In this document: positions 8,365 through 17,189 of the stretch, piece by piece
How the letters are laid out: each line of letters starts with the position of its first letter
How positions within the stretch are numbered: the stretch's first letter is position 1
Assembly (NCBI GenBank): GCA_963709505.1
Contig: CAVPXC010000010.1
Span: forward strand, 74,906 to 138,905
DNA length: 64,000 nucleotides
Direction: 5' to 3'
Source: CAVPXC01 sp963709505
GTDB taxonomy: Bacteria; Chloroflexota; Anaerolineae; JAAEKA01
Notes under the pieces: generated by a model
The model's database searches: none
What the model was told of the DNA's origin: nothing
The model's input: the letters and a program-made list of their open reading frames with translations, nothing else
Translations under genes and position numbers: made by a program

Positions 8365-9081
8365 GTGACTGATTTTTCTGACCGTGTCGTCATGGTAGCG
8401 GGCGCCTCGGGTAACCTGGGCCAAGCGGTTGCACGAGCGTTTCTGTCCGCCGGCGCGCGCCTGGCGCTGGCCGAACGCGCCGGTGACCGGCTTGCCGAGC
8501 TGTTTCCCGATCTGATTAGCTCTTCTGAGCACCTCTTAAGCGGCAGCGTCGATGTCACAGACCCGGACTCGATCCAGCGATGGGTGGACGCGGTGCACAG
8601 GCGCTTTGGCCGGATCGATGTATTGGCGAACACAGTCGGTGGCTATCGAGCGGGTATGCCCGTGCATGAGACGCCGCTGGAGCTCTGGGATGCCATGCTT
8701 ACGCTAAACGCACGGTCGGTTTTTCTGCTAAGCCGGGCCGTGGTACCTGAGATGCTCGCTCAGGGTTCGGGCCGGATCATCCACACCGCCGCGCGGGCGG
8801 CTCTGCAAGGCACTGCCAACCAGGCGGCCTACGCAGTCTCGAAAAGTGCCGTGGTGCGGCTAGTGGAGAGCCTTGCAGCTGAGACACGTCAGCAGGGCCT
8901 CACCGTCAATTGCCTGCTGCCCGGCACGATCGACACCCCGCAAAACCGCGTGGCGATGCCCACCGCCGACACCAGTCGCTGGGTGACGCCTGAAGCCCTT
9001 GCCGATGTGTTCGTATTCCTAGCGTCGGACGCGGCACGGGACATCACGGGCGCGGCGATTCCGGTGTATGGCCGCAGCTAA
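8365..9081 (+). CDS. short-chain dehydrogenase/reductase (SDR)
   Basis: The 238-residue protein is a classical SDR oxidoreductase. It shows the cofactor loop GASGNLG near residue 13, the stabilising motif ANTVGG (NAG equivalent), the catalytic Ser strand HTAARAA and the catalytic YAVSK. The start is GTG at 8365 with AAGGAAT upstream, 32 bp after glk. The substrate cannot be told from sequence. The gene overlaps the next glycosyltransferase by 14 bp, suggesting co-transcription of glk, SDR and transferase. Confidence 0.88.
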   Translation: MTDFSDRVVMVAGASGNLGQAVARAFLSAGARLALAERAGDRLAELFPDLISSSEHLLSGSVDVTDPDSIQRWVDAVHRRFGRIDVLANTVGGYRAGMPVHETPLELWDAMLTLNARSVFLLSRAVVPEMLAQGSGRIIHTAARAALQGTANQAAYAVSKSAVVRLVESLAAETRQQGLTVNCLLPGTIDTPQNRVAMPTADTSRWVTPEALADVFVFLASDAARDITGAAIPVYGRS

Positions 9082-10288
9082 ATCGCGCCAGCCCGTGAGT
9101 CCATCGAGAAGCTCAGGGGCTGGTGATGCCGGTGCTCGTTCACCGAAAAGTCCCCATATTGTACTAATCACTACCTCGTATCCTGACCCAGCGTTTCGGC
9201 CCGGGCAAGAGTCAGCCGGTGCTTTCGTGTATGACTTTGCACTGGCCCTGGCCGAGCGCTGCCAGGTGACGGTAGTGGCGCCGAGCTTACAGGCCGCAAT
9301 CGTGCGCGAGACCGGCCTGATTGTTCATCGTTTCTCCGTGCCGCGCCTGCCGCTCTCGCTGCTAAGGCCGGGCAATCCTGCCGAGTGGCCGGCAATCTTC
9401 GCCGCGTTGCGAGCCGGACAGGCCGCGGTTGACAACGTTTGCGCAGAGGGCGCCGTCGATCACCTCCTGGCCTTATGGGCGCTGCCAGCGGGCCAGTGGG
9501 CCAGGTCGGCGAGCAAGCATATCGGTGCGCCGTACAGTATCTGGGCGCTGGGCAGCGATATCTGGAGCCTGGGCCGGCTGCCCCTGGTGCGCAGACGGCT
9601 GCGGACTGTGCTATCCGATGCCGCACTACGATTTGCCGATGGATATCAACTCTGCGACGACGTGAATGCGATTGCGGGCAGACCATGCGAGTTTCTGCCC
9701 AGCAGTCGCGCCCTGCCGCTCATCGTTCCCAAGACCCTGCGCGTTGCCGCACCTTACCGCCTGGCCTTTCTAGGCCGTTGGCACGCCAACAAAGGCGTCG
9801 ATCTTCTGTTGGATGGATTGCATTCCTTGTCGACGGAGGACTGGACGCGAATCGAGGAGGTGCGCATTGCCGGCGGGGGACCGTTGGAGTCGACGGTGCA
9901 GACAGGCTGTGCAAGGCTACAGGCTGCAGGTCGCCCCGTCTCAAAGCTTGGCTTTCTGGGGCGGGATGAAGCCGCGGCGCTGCTCGCCTGGGCTGACGTT
10001 TTGCTCTTGCCGTCGCGCATTGAGAGCATCCCGGTTGTTTTTTCCGATGCCATGCAGGCCTTGTGCCCCATTGTGGCTACGCCAGTGGGTGACTTGCCGC
10101 GGCTAGTCACCCACTACGGCGTGGGCGTGCTGGCTGATTCTGTGGATGCAGGTGCGTTTGGCTTGGCGTTGAGCCAGATGCTTCGTCGGGCGCTGCCGGA
10201 CTTTCAGGCTGGTCTGCAAGCAGCGGCAGGGGCGTTTGACGTGGCACAGACGGCAGATCGCTTCTTACAGGCGGCGGGACTTGCTTGA
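9068..10288 (+). CDS. GT-B glycosyltransferase, family 4-like
   Basis: This 406-residue enzyme has the two Rossmann halves of GT-B transferases. The N-terminal half opens at ITTSYPDPAFRPG with the acceptor-binding loop GAFVYD. The C-terminal half has LAFLGRWHANKG, IAGGGPLE, GFLGRDEAAALLAWADVLLL and the donor-binding IESIPVVFSDAMQ, which is the EX7E-like region of GT4 (the second Glu is Asp here). Transfer of a sugar from a nucleotide donor is expected; donor and acceptor are unknown. ATG 9068 overlaps the SDR gene; GTG 9095 is an alternative. Its 3' end overlaps the convergent flippase-like frame by 182 bp. Confidence 0.88.
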   Translation: MAAAKSRQPVSPSRSSGAGDAGARSPKSPHIVLITTSYPDPAFRPGQESAGAFVYDFALALAERCQVTVVAPSLQAAIVRETGLIVHRFSVPRLPLSLLRPGNPAEWPAIFAALRAGQAAVDNVCAEGAVDHLLALWALPAGQWARSASKHIGAPYSIWALGSDIWSLGRLPLVRRRLRTVLSDAALRFADGYQLCDDVNAIAGRPCEFLPSSRALPLIVPKTLRVAAPYRLAFLGRWHANKGVDLLLDGLHSLSTEDWTRIEEVRIAGGGPLESTVQTGCARLQAAGRPVSKLGFLGRDEAAALLAWADVLLLPSRIESIPVVFSDAMQALCPIVATPVGDLPRLVTHYGVGVLADSVDAGAFGLALSQMLRRALPDFQAGLQAAAGAFDVAQTADRFLQAAGLA

Positions 10289-11273
10289 TCGATCGCAACA
10301 CCATGCCAACCAAGAACAAGAGCAGGTCGATCACCAGCAGCCAGATGCGCACGTAGACTGCCAAAGCGGCCGGCGAGGCCAGATTACCTGCGTCTACGAG
10401 TGGCCTGGCCAGGACGGCAAAGGTTGCTTCGCGCACACCCAGTCCCGAAGGGGTAATCATGCTCACGAAGCCAACCACCCAGGATAGCGTATAGATGGCA
10501 CAGGTGAGCGCGACAGCCTTGATTCCCAGGCCCGGGAACGCTAAGCCCAGACACTGCCAGGCGAGCAGGTAAAAGAACCAATGGGAGAGAAAGATCCCCG
10601 TAAGTGCAGCTATGACCGACCAGGAGTAGCCGGAGGGTGCCTTGGCATTCTCAGCCAGGCGAGCAAATCGACCGCCCAAACGACGGGACAGCCAGTTTAG
10701 TACGGCGCTAAGCCGATCGTGGCGTATCGCCAGGGCTAACACCAAGAGCCCGACCCCCAACAGAAGCAACGCCCACAGCATCCCGATCTTGGACCCGGCC
10801 AGAATGGCCAGCGGTATGAGCACGCTGTAGGCCAGCACCAGCAAAGTCAAGTCGATGTTGACGCGCAGGGCAGCCATCGGCGTTATGATACCCGCTACCT
10901 CTCCCATTTGATAGGCGACACCCCAGAAGCGGCCGGGAACGTGGCGGATCATCTGCCCGGTAACGAACAGGCGAAAAGACGTTGCCAGGCCGAAAGCTCC
11001 CGGCGAAAACGCGCGCAGCAGCACAAAAAAGGCCAAGGCTTCGTGGCCAATTGCAATCGAACCCAACAAGAGGGACAAACCGATCCAAACCAGGTCCTGG
11101 CGATTAACCTGAACAGCCATCTGCGGCCATTCTCGCACCAGCGCCCAACCCATCCAGGCCAGTCCGCCTGCAACTAAGAGCCAGGATAGATAGCGCCACC
11201 ACCCTCGCCGCGCTGGCTCTAGAGCAGCGTCCGGCACGGCGCCTGCGCCTTCAGCCGGGTGTTTCATCATCAT
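10107..11273 (-). CDS. flippase-like integral membrane protein (LPG synthase TM/UPF0104 family)
   Basis: The 388-residue protein has about eight hydrophobic segments, beginning LSWLLVAGGLAWMGWAL, and the family features RHVPGRFWGVAYQMG and SMITPSGLGVREA. These are typical of the transmembrane domain of lysylphosphatidylglycerol synthases and of AglD/flippase-like proteins in glycan clusters. The recognisable domain ends at about residue 325; the last 60 residues are Pro-rich and encoded opposite the end of the convergent transferase gene. Three consecutive ATGs (11273, 11270, 11267) can start it, overlapping the methyltransferase stop. Likely role: handling of a lipid-linked intermediate in the adjacent glycan pathway (inference). 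Confidence 0.82.
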   Translation of the reverse strand: MMMKHPAEGAGAVPDAALEPARRGWWRYLSWLLVAGGLAWMGWALVREWPQMAVQVNRQDLVWIGLSLLLGSIAIGHEALAFFVLLRAFSPGAFGLATSFRLFVTGQMIRHVPGRFWGVAYQMGEVAGIITPMAALRVNIDLTLLVLAYSVLIPLAILAGSKIGMLWALLLLGVGLLVLALAIRHDRLSAVLNWLSRRLGGRFARLAENAKAPSGYSWSVIAALTGIFLSHWFFYLLAWQCLGLAFPGLGIKAVALTCAIYTLSWVVGFVSMITPSGLGVREATFAVLARPLVDAGNLASPAALAVYVRIWLLVIDLLLFLVGMVLRSIKQVPPPVRSDLPSVPRQTPLPLLADQPESPAAPDEASGSTPSQTHLHPQNQPARPRRSG

Positions 11274-12048
11274 CTCGTTTGACTATCATCCAGCGGTGCA
11301 ATGCGAAGCGGAGCAGGCCATCCGAAGAAGATCGACTGATATCCCATCTTACGGCCCAGCGCGCCAGCCGGCGGGCCAGATACGGCTGGCCGGCCAATGG
11401 CAGAAGCAACGGCAGGCACAGGGTGAAGAAGGGGTTGCCGCCCGATGACACGAGCCGCCAGCCGGGGCGCCTCGCCAGAAGATTGTAGGCGTCCAGGGTG
11501 AAGGCACTTCCGCCGGTCGAACGCCGGCGCAAGTTGGGCCGGAGCCGTCCGAGAAGATCTGAGATCTCTGCCCCTGGGTCGAGCAACAGTACCACACCGC
11601 CCTTTCGAACGCCATTCAAGATGGCTGTCACGACAATCGCTTGTTGGTCAGCCGGCACATACATGAGGCCAGTGACGATAACGGTCGCATCGAGAGATCC
11701 TGGCTTCAAAGGCAATTCGCCCAAATCGGCGCAGAGCACAGCGCCGAGATCTTGCTCGCCGTATTGTCGACAATAGGCGAGGCTAAAATCAATTCCTACA
11801 AGGCGCAGGTCTGGGCGCAAGTCGCGCAGCACAGCGCTCAGCCGGCCGTAGCCGCAGGCAATGTCGGCGACCCAGGCTCCATGGGGCAGGTATGGAGCAA
11901 ACTTCTGGGTCACTATCGCCGCGTGCCAGTTATGCAGCGCAGCATTCAGCACAGGCGGCAGGCCCTGGAATAACACGCCTTGAGGGGAGTTGCCATGTCG
12001 CAGGGCGCGTGTCTCCCATCGCGCTTGCAATCGAGGATCATCAGCCAT
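11251..12048 (-). CDS. class I SAM-dependent methyltransferase
   Basis: The 265-residue protein has motif I VADIACGYGRLS, followed by the acidic loop GIDFS at the end of strand 2, CADLGELPL (motif II-like) and GGVVLLLDPG (motif III). The product methylates an unknown acceptor. It overlaps the aminotransferase stop upstream by 8 bp and the flippase-like start downstream by 23 bp, so these three genes are tightly packed in one reverse operon, consistent with modification of a sugar or lipid-linked glycan. Confidence 0.85.
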   Translation of the reverse strand: MADDPRLQARWETRALRHGNSPQGVLFQGLPPVLNAALHNWHAAIVTQKFAPYLPHGAWVADIACGYGRLSAVLRDLRPDLRLVGIDFSLAYCRQYGEQDLGAVLCADLGELPLKPGSLDATVIVTGLMYVPADQQAIVVTAILNGVRKGGVVLLLDPGAEISDLLGRLRPNLRRRSTGGSAFTLDAYNLLARRPGWRLVSSGGNPFFTLCLPLLLPLAGQPYLARRLARWAVRWDISRSSSDGLLRFALHRWMIVKRDDDETPG

Positions 12049-12757
12049 AAGGCACCAATAGCATCCTCACGGCTTCGATGACATCCGTCACATCCTCAAC
12101 CGTCAGCCTGGCCGAAAACGGCAGGCTGACGGTCTGCCGGCCGATGCGCATCGCGCATGGATAATCCTCCGGTCGCCAGCCAAAACGCTCTTGGTAGAAA
12201 GGGTGTTCAGGAATACTGAGATAGTGTACCCCGACGCCGATGTTGCGGGCGGTCATGGCATCCAGGAAGGCGTCTCGGCTCAGCCCGGCTTGCGCTTCGT
12301 CGATCAATAGCGTGTAGAGATGCAGAGCGTGGCGAGTGTCTGGCTCCGGTTGGGCCGGTCGTTGCACGGGCAGGATGGCTCGAGTGCGGTGGGTGATGCG
12401 GGCCGCAACCTGCCGGGGGTCCATGTTCATCGTCACAGGGTCCACGTCGACAAGCACTGGTGTTGCGCCGGCATGGATGATGGCGTTGATCGTCGCACAA
12501 AAGGTTAGGGTCGGGGCAATCACCTCATCACCAGGCTGCAGGCCGGCGGCAATCAGGCTCAGATGCAGGGCGGCAGTGCACGAGTTCACCGCCGAGGCGG
12601 ATTTCTCCGGCACGTCCTTGTAGGTCGCAAATTCGTGCTCAAAGCGGGCGACTTTGGGCCCCGTCCCCAGCCAGCCAGAATGCAGGCTGTCTATCACCTC
12701 AGCGATCTCTTCCGCGCCCACTGCAGGCGCGCCGAAGACCAGGAATTCTTTACGCAT
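12041..12757 (-). CDS. DegT/DnrJ/EryC1 aminotransferase with internal deletion, probably inactive
   Basis: I start it at ATG 12757 (MRKEFLVFG), just after GGGATGG. The first 131 residues match the sugar aminotransferase family: GWLGTGPKV, NSCTAALHLSL, VIAPTLTFCATINAI and LVDVDP. The C-terminal part from RHALHLYTLL through GVGVHYLSIPEHPFYQERFG also matches. The part between, which normally carries the EDAAHA strand and the PLP-binding SFYATKN Lys, is missing: about 115 residues are lost at a junction near 12364 without loss of frame. The protein is 238 residues against a usual 370-380. Without the Schiff-base Lys it should not be catalytic. It is either a real deletion derivative or an assembly collapse. 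Confidence 0.8.
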   Translation of the reverse strand: MRKEFLVFGAPAVGAEEIAEVIDSLHSGWLGTGPKVARFEHEFATYKDVPEKSASAVNSCTAALHLSLIAAGLQPGDEVIAPTLTFCATINAIIHAGATPVLVDVDPVTMNMDPRQVAARITHRTRAILPVQRPAQPEPDTRHALHLYTLLIDEAQAGLSRDAFLDAMTARNIGVGVHYLSIPEHPFYQERFGWRPEDYPCAMRIGRQTVSLPFSARLTVEDVTDVIEAVRMLLVPYG

Positions 12758-12832
12758 AGGATACCATCCCGACGTCGTGCGTCTCCGTGTCTCCACGCAG
12801 GTTTTCCAACCACTGTGTCTGATTGTTGCACA

Positions 12833-13140
12833 TCACTTGCGACTGTACCTCAAGTACGTTATCTGCTCTGACACCATGCCCATCAAGAAGATTATCACTG
12901 AGTTGGTGATGAGCAAACTCGAAACCGGTGGGAAGCCCTGGCCGGCGAAGAACACACGGTAGACGTACCAGCCAAAACCGGTCAGAAAGAACAGAGCGCT
13001 GATCGGTGCAAACACCTTCAGCGGGGAGAAGAACACTGCAATGCGAAACAGGATTGTCAGAAATCGCACACCATCGACCCACGGATTGATCTTGCTGTGC
13101 CCAACTCGCCGCTGCGTCACAATCGGTATATGGGGCGTAG
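12833..13140 (-). pseudogene. C-terminal remnant of a GT2 polyprenyl-sugar transferase
   Basis: About 98 residues, from PIVTQRRVGHSKINPW to the stop at 12833, match the end of dolichol-phosphate-mannose-synthase/bactoprenol transferase proteins. The RxGxSKxN loop is followed by two membrane segments (SALFFLTGFGWYVYRVFF and LLITNSVIIFLMGMV). The catalytic N-terminal domain is absent; the frame upstream belongs to a different protein. It therefore appears to be the back half of a second GT2 gene joined to foreign sequence near 13130-13140. Confidence 0.6.
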
Positions 13141-13251
13141 GCCAACGTCGCTGCTGAAAAAAGTGAGGGGTGCCATGGCGCGCCAAGCCAGTACGCAGAG
13201 CAGGACGCTTGCCATCGCTACCGTCCAGAGGGTCTTGGTGCGCTCACTCAC
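13117..13251 (-). pseudogene. N-terminal fragment of a multi-pass membrane protein
   Basis: A GTG at 13251 opens a 44-residue frame (MSERTKTLW) with one strong hydrophobic segment (VAMASVLLCVLAW) followed by LTFFSSDVGLR. This looks like the beginning of a GT39/ArnT-like membrane glycosyltransferase, where an SSDxG motif follows the first membrane helix. It stops almost at once where the GT2 remnant begins. I read it as the front end of a gene whose body is missing. Confidence 0.4.
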
Positions 13252-13269
13252 AGGGTGTCATATCCCAAG

Positions 13270-13975
13270 TTATGTGAAAGCATAGCGCATGGTTGCGCCC
13301 AGGATGTAGCGCGCAGCCAGGAGTGTGCCGCGCAGCGTGCCGCTGATCTTCGACCGGCCGGCGCGACGCGGGTGAAAGCTGACCGGCACTTCGACGATGC
13401 GCTCACCGCGCTTGGCGGCCTTGACCATCATCTCGGTGGGGTAGCCGTAGGTCATCTCCTGCATGTCCAGGCTCATCAGCAGCGGCAAACGGATCGCGCG
13501 GTACGGCCCTAAGTCGCTGACGTGGATTTGGTACAAGGTGGACATCAAGCCGCGCCGCCAGCCAGTTGCCAAAGCGCTGCTGAGGCGGCATCGCACCCGA
13601 TGCAATGTGGCCCAGCCAGCGGCTCCCCAACACCAGGTCGGCCCGGTCTCGTAAAATAGGGAGCAGGAGCCGAGGAAGCTCGGCGGGCAGAAAGCTATGG
13701 TCGGCGTCCAGGAACACGACGACGTCTGCGTTTAGCTCGGCGGCCTTCGTCACCCCGGCTGCGCACGCATAGCCATAGCCGCGCCGAAGTTCCGATACGA
13801 CAATGGCGCCGGCAGCCCGGGCTTCGCCGGCCGTATCGTCGGTCGAGCCGTTGTCCGCCACGATAATGTGCGCCGGCACGACTTGGCGCACGTCCTGCAC
13901 CAGGCTGCGGATGTTGCCGGCCTCGTTGAGAGCAGGGATGACTACGGCGATGAAAAGGGGGTTGTCAGATTGCAT
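13270..13975 (-). CDS. GT2 family glycosyltransferase (dolichol-phosphate mannosyltransferase-like), frameshifted
   Basis: The frame from ATG 13975 reads MQSDNPLFIAVVIPALNEAGNI, then VADNGSTDDT, LDADHSF and GSRWLG, the GT-A signatures of family 2 with its DxD-type metal site. After FGNWLAAR the family match continues in another frame (LYQIHVSDLGPYRAI, then EMTYGYPTEMMVKAAKRG and VPVSFHPRRAGRSKISGT). A single extra base near 13550 explains this. Repaired, the protein is about 234 residues, with no C-terminal membrane domain. It probably adds a sugar to polyprenyl phosphate. Confidence 0.8.
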
Positions 13976-13990
13976 GGTTTGCGCTATAAT
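13962..13990 (+). promoter_or_regulatory. promoter for the DUF4058 gene
   Basis: TTGTCA (13962-13967) and a perfect TATAAT (13985-13990) are spaced by exactly 17 bp. Transcription would start near 13997, about 85 bp before the DUF4058 start codon. It overlaps the start codon of the divergent GT2 gene. Confidence 0.65.
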
Positions 13991-14080
13991 CCTAAAAACG
14001 AACGGGCTCGGTCGGCCCCATCCGGGGTGCTTCGCAAAGACCGGCCCGAGCACCCTTTGAGTAAGAGGAGGAGGCCACAG

Positions 14081-14954
14081 ATGACTGAGAAGTTGGAATT
14101 GATTGGACCGCCCTTTCCGGGTATGGATCCGTACTCTGGAAGCACCTGACATCTGGCCGGATTTTCACGATCGGCTGGCTGGGGTCTTGAGTGCGATGCT
14201 GAACGAGTTGCTGCCTCAGCGGTATTACGCTCGGATCCAAAAACGCCCCGAGCTAGGCGCCGTGTTGGAAGGCGGTATCTTACGCCGTATCGTACCTGAC
14301 GTGACCGTGCTCCGCCGAACGCTACGAGAGGCTCGGTCTCTCTATGTCATTTCCCAGGCACCCATAGCACCCACACCAACCAAACCTCGCTCTGAAGCAA
14401 CACCTGGCATTGAGTTCCGGATACGGACTGACCCGATCCAGCATCACTTTGTCGAAATCCGAGATGCGCAGATGGCGCACAAGGTTGTTACTGTCATCGA
14501 AATCGTCAGCCCATCCAACAAGCAGCCTGGGCCCGATCGTCGTTCGTACGAAACAAAGCAACAAGAAGTGCTCAGCAGCGACGCCAATTTGATCGAGCTT
14601 GACCTGCTGCGAGCGGGGCGCAGGCTGTTGCCGTATCCGGAATTGGTTGCGGTTGTGGACGAGCTGCATCCTGACTATCTGGTAGTCCTCAATCGCAACA
14701 TCCTGCGCGAAGGATATTGGATGGACTTCACACTTTATCCGGTGAACTTGCGCGAGATGCTACCGTGCATTCCCGTCCCACTGGCAAACGGCGATCCGGA
14801 CGTCTTGCTCGATCTAAGGGTCGCGGCTATTCGTGCCTACCAGGATGGTCCCTATCTGCGCTTGGTCGACTATTCAGCCGAGCCGCAGCCGTCGCTCAAG
14901 CCCGACGATGCCGCCTGGGCGGATGAGATGCTGCGCGCCGCAGGCCTGCGCTGA
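14081..14954 (+). CDS. DUF4058 family protein, frameshifted near the N-terminus
   Basis: ATG 14081 follows a strong ribosome binding site (AAGAGGAGGAGG, 14063-14074). The product begins MTEKLELIGPPFPGMDPY, the family's signature opening. One extra base at about 14135 then shifts the frame; the continuation EAPDIWPDFHDRLAGVL matches directly. Repaired length is about 290 residues. The core has VVTVIEIVSPSNKQPG followed by SYETKQQEVL and NLIELDLLR. The spacing of E, SPSNK, K and E/D resembles the PD-(D/E)XK nuclease-like Uma2 fold, which is an inference of mine. Function is unknown; the family is common in Cyanobacteria and Chloroflexota. Confidence 0.82.
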
Positions 14955-14970
14955 TCGATGGTTTCGCCGG

Positions 14971-15633
14971 CTATCCGACCCTCAGAAGCGCGCGCGTATG
15001 CCGAGCCATCTCCGGCGGTGCAGTGGCAAGTTCCTTCATGAGCCGCTCCAGGCTTTCGGCGTCGTCCACATCATACCAGGTGGGGAGAAGTTCGACGGTC
15101 AGTCCGTCTTCGGCCGCGATCGCTAACGTATCCGCTAGCACGTTGGGGGTACTCATGCGCACCTCGCGCAGGAGCCGCGGCGCGCGTTGCTTCAGCCCGA
15201 TCAAGTAATAGCCGCCGTCGTCGCAGGGACCGAGCACGACGTCCGCGTCGCCGGCTAACGCATCGAAGGCGCCGGTCAGGCAGGCCAGCGGCAAGGTCGG
15301 CCCGTCGCTGTTCATAATGGCCACGTGTTGGTAGCCTGCCACCAGCAGGCGAGTCAAGGCGCTATCCAGCCGTTCGCCCAGATCCGCGCCCTCTTGCAGC
15401 ACCAACTCGAAATCAGGCGCCAGGGCTTCGAAATACGCTCGCTCCTCGGCCGGCAAGTAGGCAATCGCCGGCGTTACGCCAGGCAGTTGACGCACCAGGT
15501 TGAGCGTATCGCGCAGAAAGCACTCATACAGCGCGGCCGCTTGCTCCGGCGAGAGCGGCGGAGTCAGCCGAGTCTTCGTACGACCGGGCGCGGGGTGTTT
15601 GGCGACGACGAGAAGGGCTTGGGAATGGAGCAT
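14971..15633 (-). CDS. TIGR04282/DUF2064 family glycosyltransferase-like protein
   Basis: The 220-residue protein starts at ATG 15633; an upstream extension would be encoded by a tandem repeat. It matches the DUF2064 family, a GT-A-like nucleotidyl/glycosyl transferase: VVAKHPAPGRTKTRL at the N-terminus (nucleotide-binding GxxKTRL), IMNSDGPTLPL (DxP acidic site) and VLGPCDDGGYYLIGL. Some members sit in arsenosugar loci. Here it is downstream of two GT-C membrane transferases, with which it may share an operon and pathway. Confidence 0.85.
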   Translation of the reverse strand: MLHSQALLVVAKHPAPGRTKTRLTPPLSPEQAAALYECFLRDTLNLVRQLPGVTPAIAYLPAEERAYFEALAPDFELVLQEGADLGERLDSALTRLLVAGYQHVAIMNSDGPTLPLACLTGAFDALAGDADVVLGPCDDGGYYLIGLKQRAPRLLREVRMSTPNVLADTLAIAAEDGLTVELLPTWYDVDDAESLERLMKELATAPPEMARHTRALLRVG

Positions 15634-15647
15634 GGCAACCTCGGAAT

Positions 15648-15684
15648 TAACAATTGTCAATTGTCAATTGTCAATTGTTAATTG
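15648..15684. repeat. heptamer tandem repeat (caattgt)4
   Basis: Four perfect tandem copies of the 7-mer caattgt (15651-15678) with palindromic flanks (aattaa, ttaatt). The array contains the stop codon of the membrane transferase upstream and separates it from the DUF2064 gene. Confidence 0.75.
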
Positions 15685-17189
15685 GACTGGTCTGACCGTT
15701 TGGTTTTCATCCATGCATACAGAGCGTAAACCCAGGGAAGGGCCAATACCGCCGGCCCCAGACGCAGCTCGCGCCACACCTTAGGCGGCAGGGGGCGCTG
15801 CCACAGCCAGAGCGGCTCGAAGATCAGCGGCTTGGCCAGGCCGGCGTAGCCGAGCAGCACCGCCAGCCGCACTTCGTATCCCGGCGGGAAGAGCGCCGCC
15901 AGGGCCAACGGCCACACGGTATACCAGTTTTGGAACCACAGACAGGTCAGCAGCAGGTAGAACACGACGATGGCAAAGGCCGAACGGGGAAAGCTCAGCC
16001 AGCTTGCATCGCGCGCCGTCCGAAGCGCCTGCCACACGGCAAAGATAGCCGTCAGCCCGGCCGCCGCCAGGCTGACGCGCGCCCCGGCCACCTCGGCGCC
16101 CCACGGCTTTTGCAGGATGGCCCACGCCACACCCGGCAACGAACTGGTCAATAGCTCCTGGCGGCGTTCGATGCTCAACGTTTCAGGACCGACCCAAAAG
16201 GGTGCGTAGGCCACAACGACCAGCACCACCGCCGCGATCCCGGTCACGATTACAAAGCGTAGCCGCATCCGATTGTCCGGCAGGGCCCGCAGCGCGATCA
16301 GGCCGGCAGCCGGCAGCATGAGCACGGGCAGGTACTTGACCAGCCCGCCTATCACCAACGCCAGAATGGCCAGTGTGAACCGCCGGCTTGCCAGCGCCCA
16401 AGTCGCAGCGAGGACCCAGACCATCATCGCCAGGTCATTGTGGCCGTGGCCGATGGTCTCTACCAAGACGACGGGGTTCCACGCCAGCAGAAGCATGCCC
16501 GCCAGCGCCCGTTCCGGCGCAAAGCGTCTCAGAATCACCGCCACAAGGCCACAGCTGGCAGAAAGGGAGACTGCGCCGAGGAGCTTGAAGGCGATGACGT
16601 TGGTGAGTACGGCGCTGCGTAGGGTTCCGAAGGCCGACGAGTTGAGACTTGGTCGAACCAGCCTGACGCACCAATCAGCTAACCAGGCCGTTCCGCCGGC
16701 CAGCAGTTCCCAGGCCGGTCCATAGGCCGATGGCGCCAAGCGCCAGGCGGTGTAGGCGACGAGACGATCCTGGCTGAACTGGCTGATCACGTCTTGAAAC
16801 GGATTGCCGCCGTAAACGCCCAGGATGCGGCCATGCATGATGTTATCGAAGATGTCGGCCGCACCGAAGGGATAGAGGAACAGCAGAATCGTCGCCGATG
16901 CCAACGCGCCGCCCAGCACGATGCCCCAGGCCGCGCGGCCATGCGCCTGCTGCGCCGCGCGTAAACCGAGCCAATACAATACGCCCAGGATCAGGTAACC
17001 GGCAATCAGCCGCTCGCGCGCGTGTGGGTCGGTCTTTGACAGCTTGAACAGGTCCAGCAGCGACCGGCCGGCCAGTTCCATTAGTCCAAAGGGCCGGACA
17101 AAGAACAGGTAATAACAGAGAACGCTGAAAACGGCCGAGCCGGCCAATACCGTCAGCGCGTTAGGACGACGGGTCGCAACGGCCGTCAT
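15678..17189 (-). CDS. GT-C integral membrane glycosyltransferase (GT87/DUF2029-like)
   Basis: The 503-residue protein has 10-12 hydrophobic segments and the loop DIFDNIMHGRILGVYGGNPFQD between early helices, as in polyprenol-phosphate-mannose-using GT-C enzymes. LVETIGHGHNDLAMMVWVL is the typical conserved H-x-N-D luminal motif. It would transfer a sugar from a lipid-phosphate donor outside the membrane. It starts at ATG 17189, overlapping the stop of the paralogous upstream gene as ATGA, so both are translated as a unit. The last codons lie in the heptamer repeat. Confidence 0.82.
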   Translation of the reverse strand: MTAVATRRPNALTVLAGSAVFSVLCYYLFFVRPFGLMELAGRSLLDLFKLSKTDPHARERLIAGYLILGVLYWLGLRAAQQAHGRAAWGIVLGGALASATILLFLYPFGAADIFDNIMHGRILGVYGGNPFQDVISQFSQDRLVAYTAWRLAPSAYGPAWELLAGGTAWLADWCVRLVRPSLNSSAFGTLRSAVLTNVIAFKLLGAVSLSASCGLVAVILRRFAPERALAGMLLLAWNPVVLVETIGHGHNDLAMMVWVLAATWALASRRFTLAILALVIGGLVKYLPVLMLPAAGLIALRALPDNRMRLRFVIVTGIAAVVLVVVAYAPFWVGPETLSIERRQELLTSSLPGVAWAILQKPWGAEVAGARVSLAAAGLTAIFAVWQALRTARDASWLSFPRSAFAIVVFYLLLTCLWFQNWYTVWPLALAALFPPGYEVRLAVLLGYAGLAKPLIFEPLWLWQRPLPPKVWRELRLGPAVLALPWVYALYAWMKTKRSDQSN

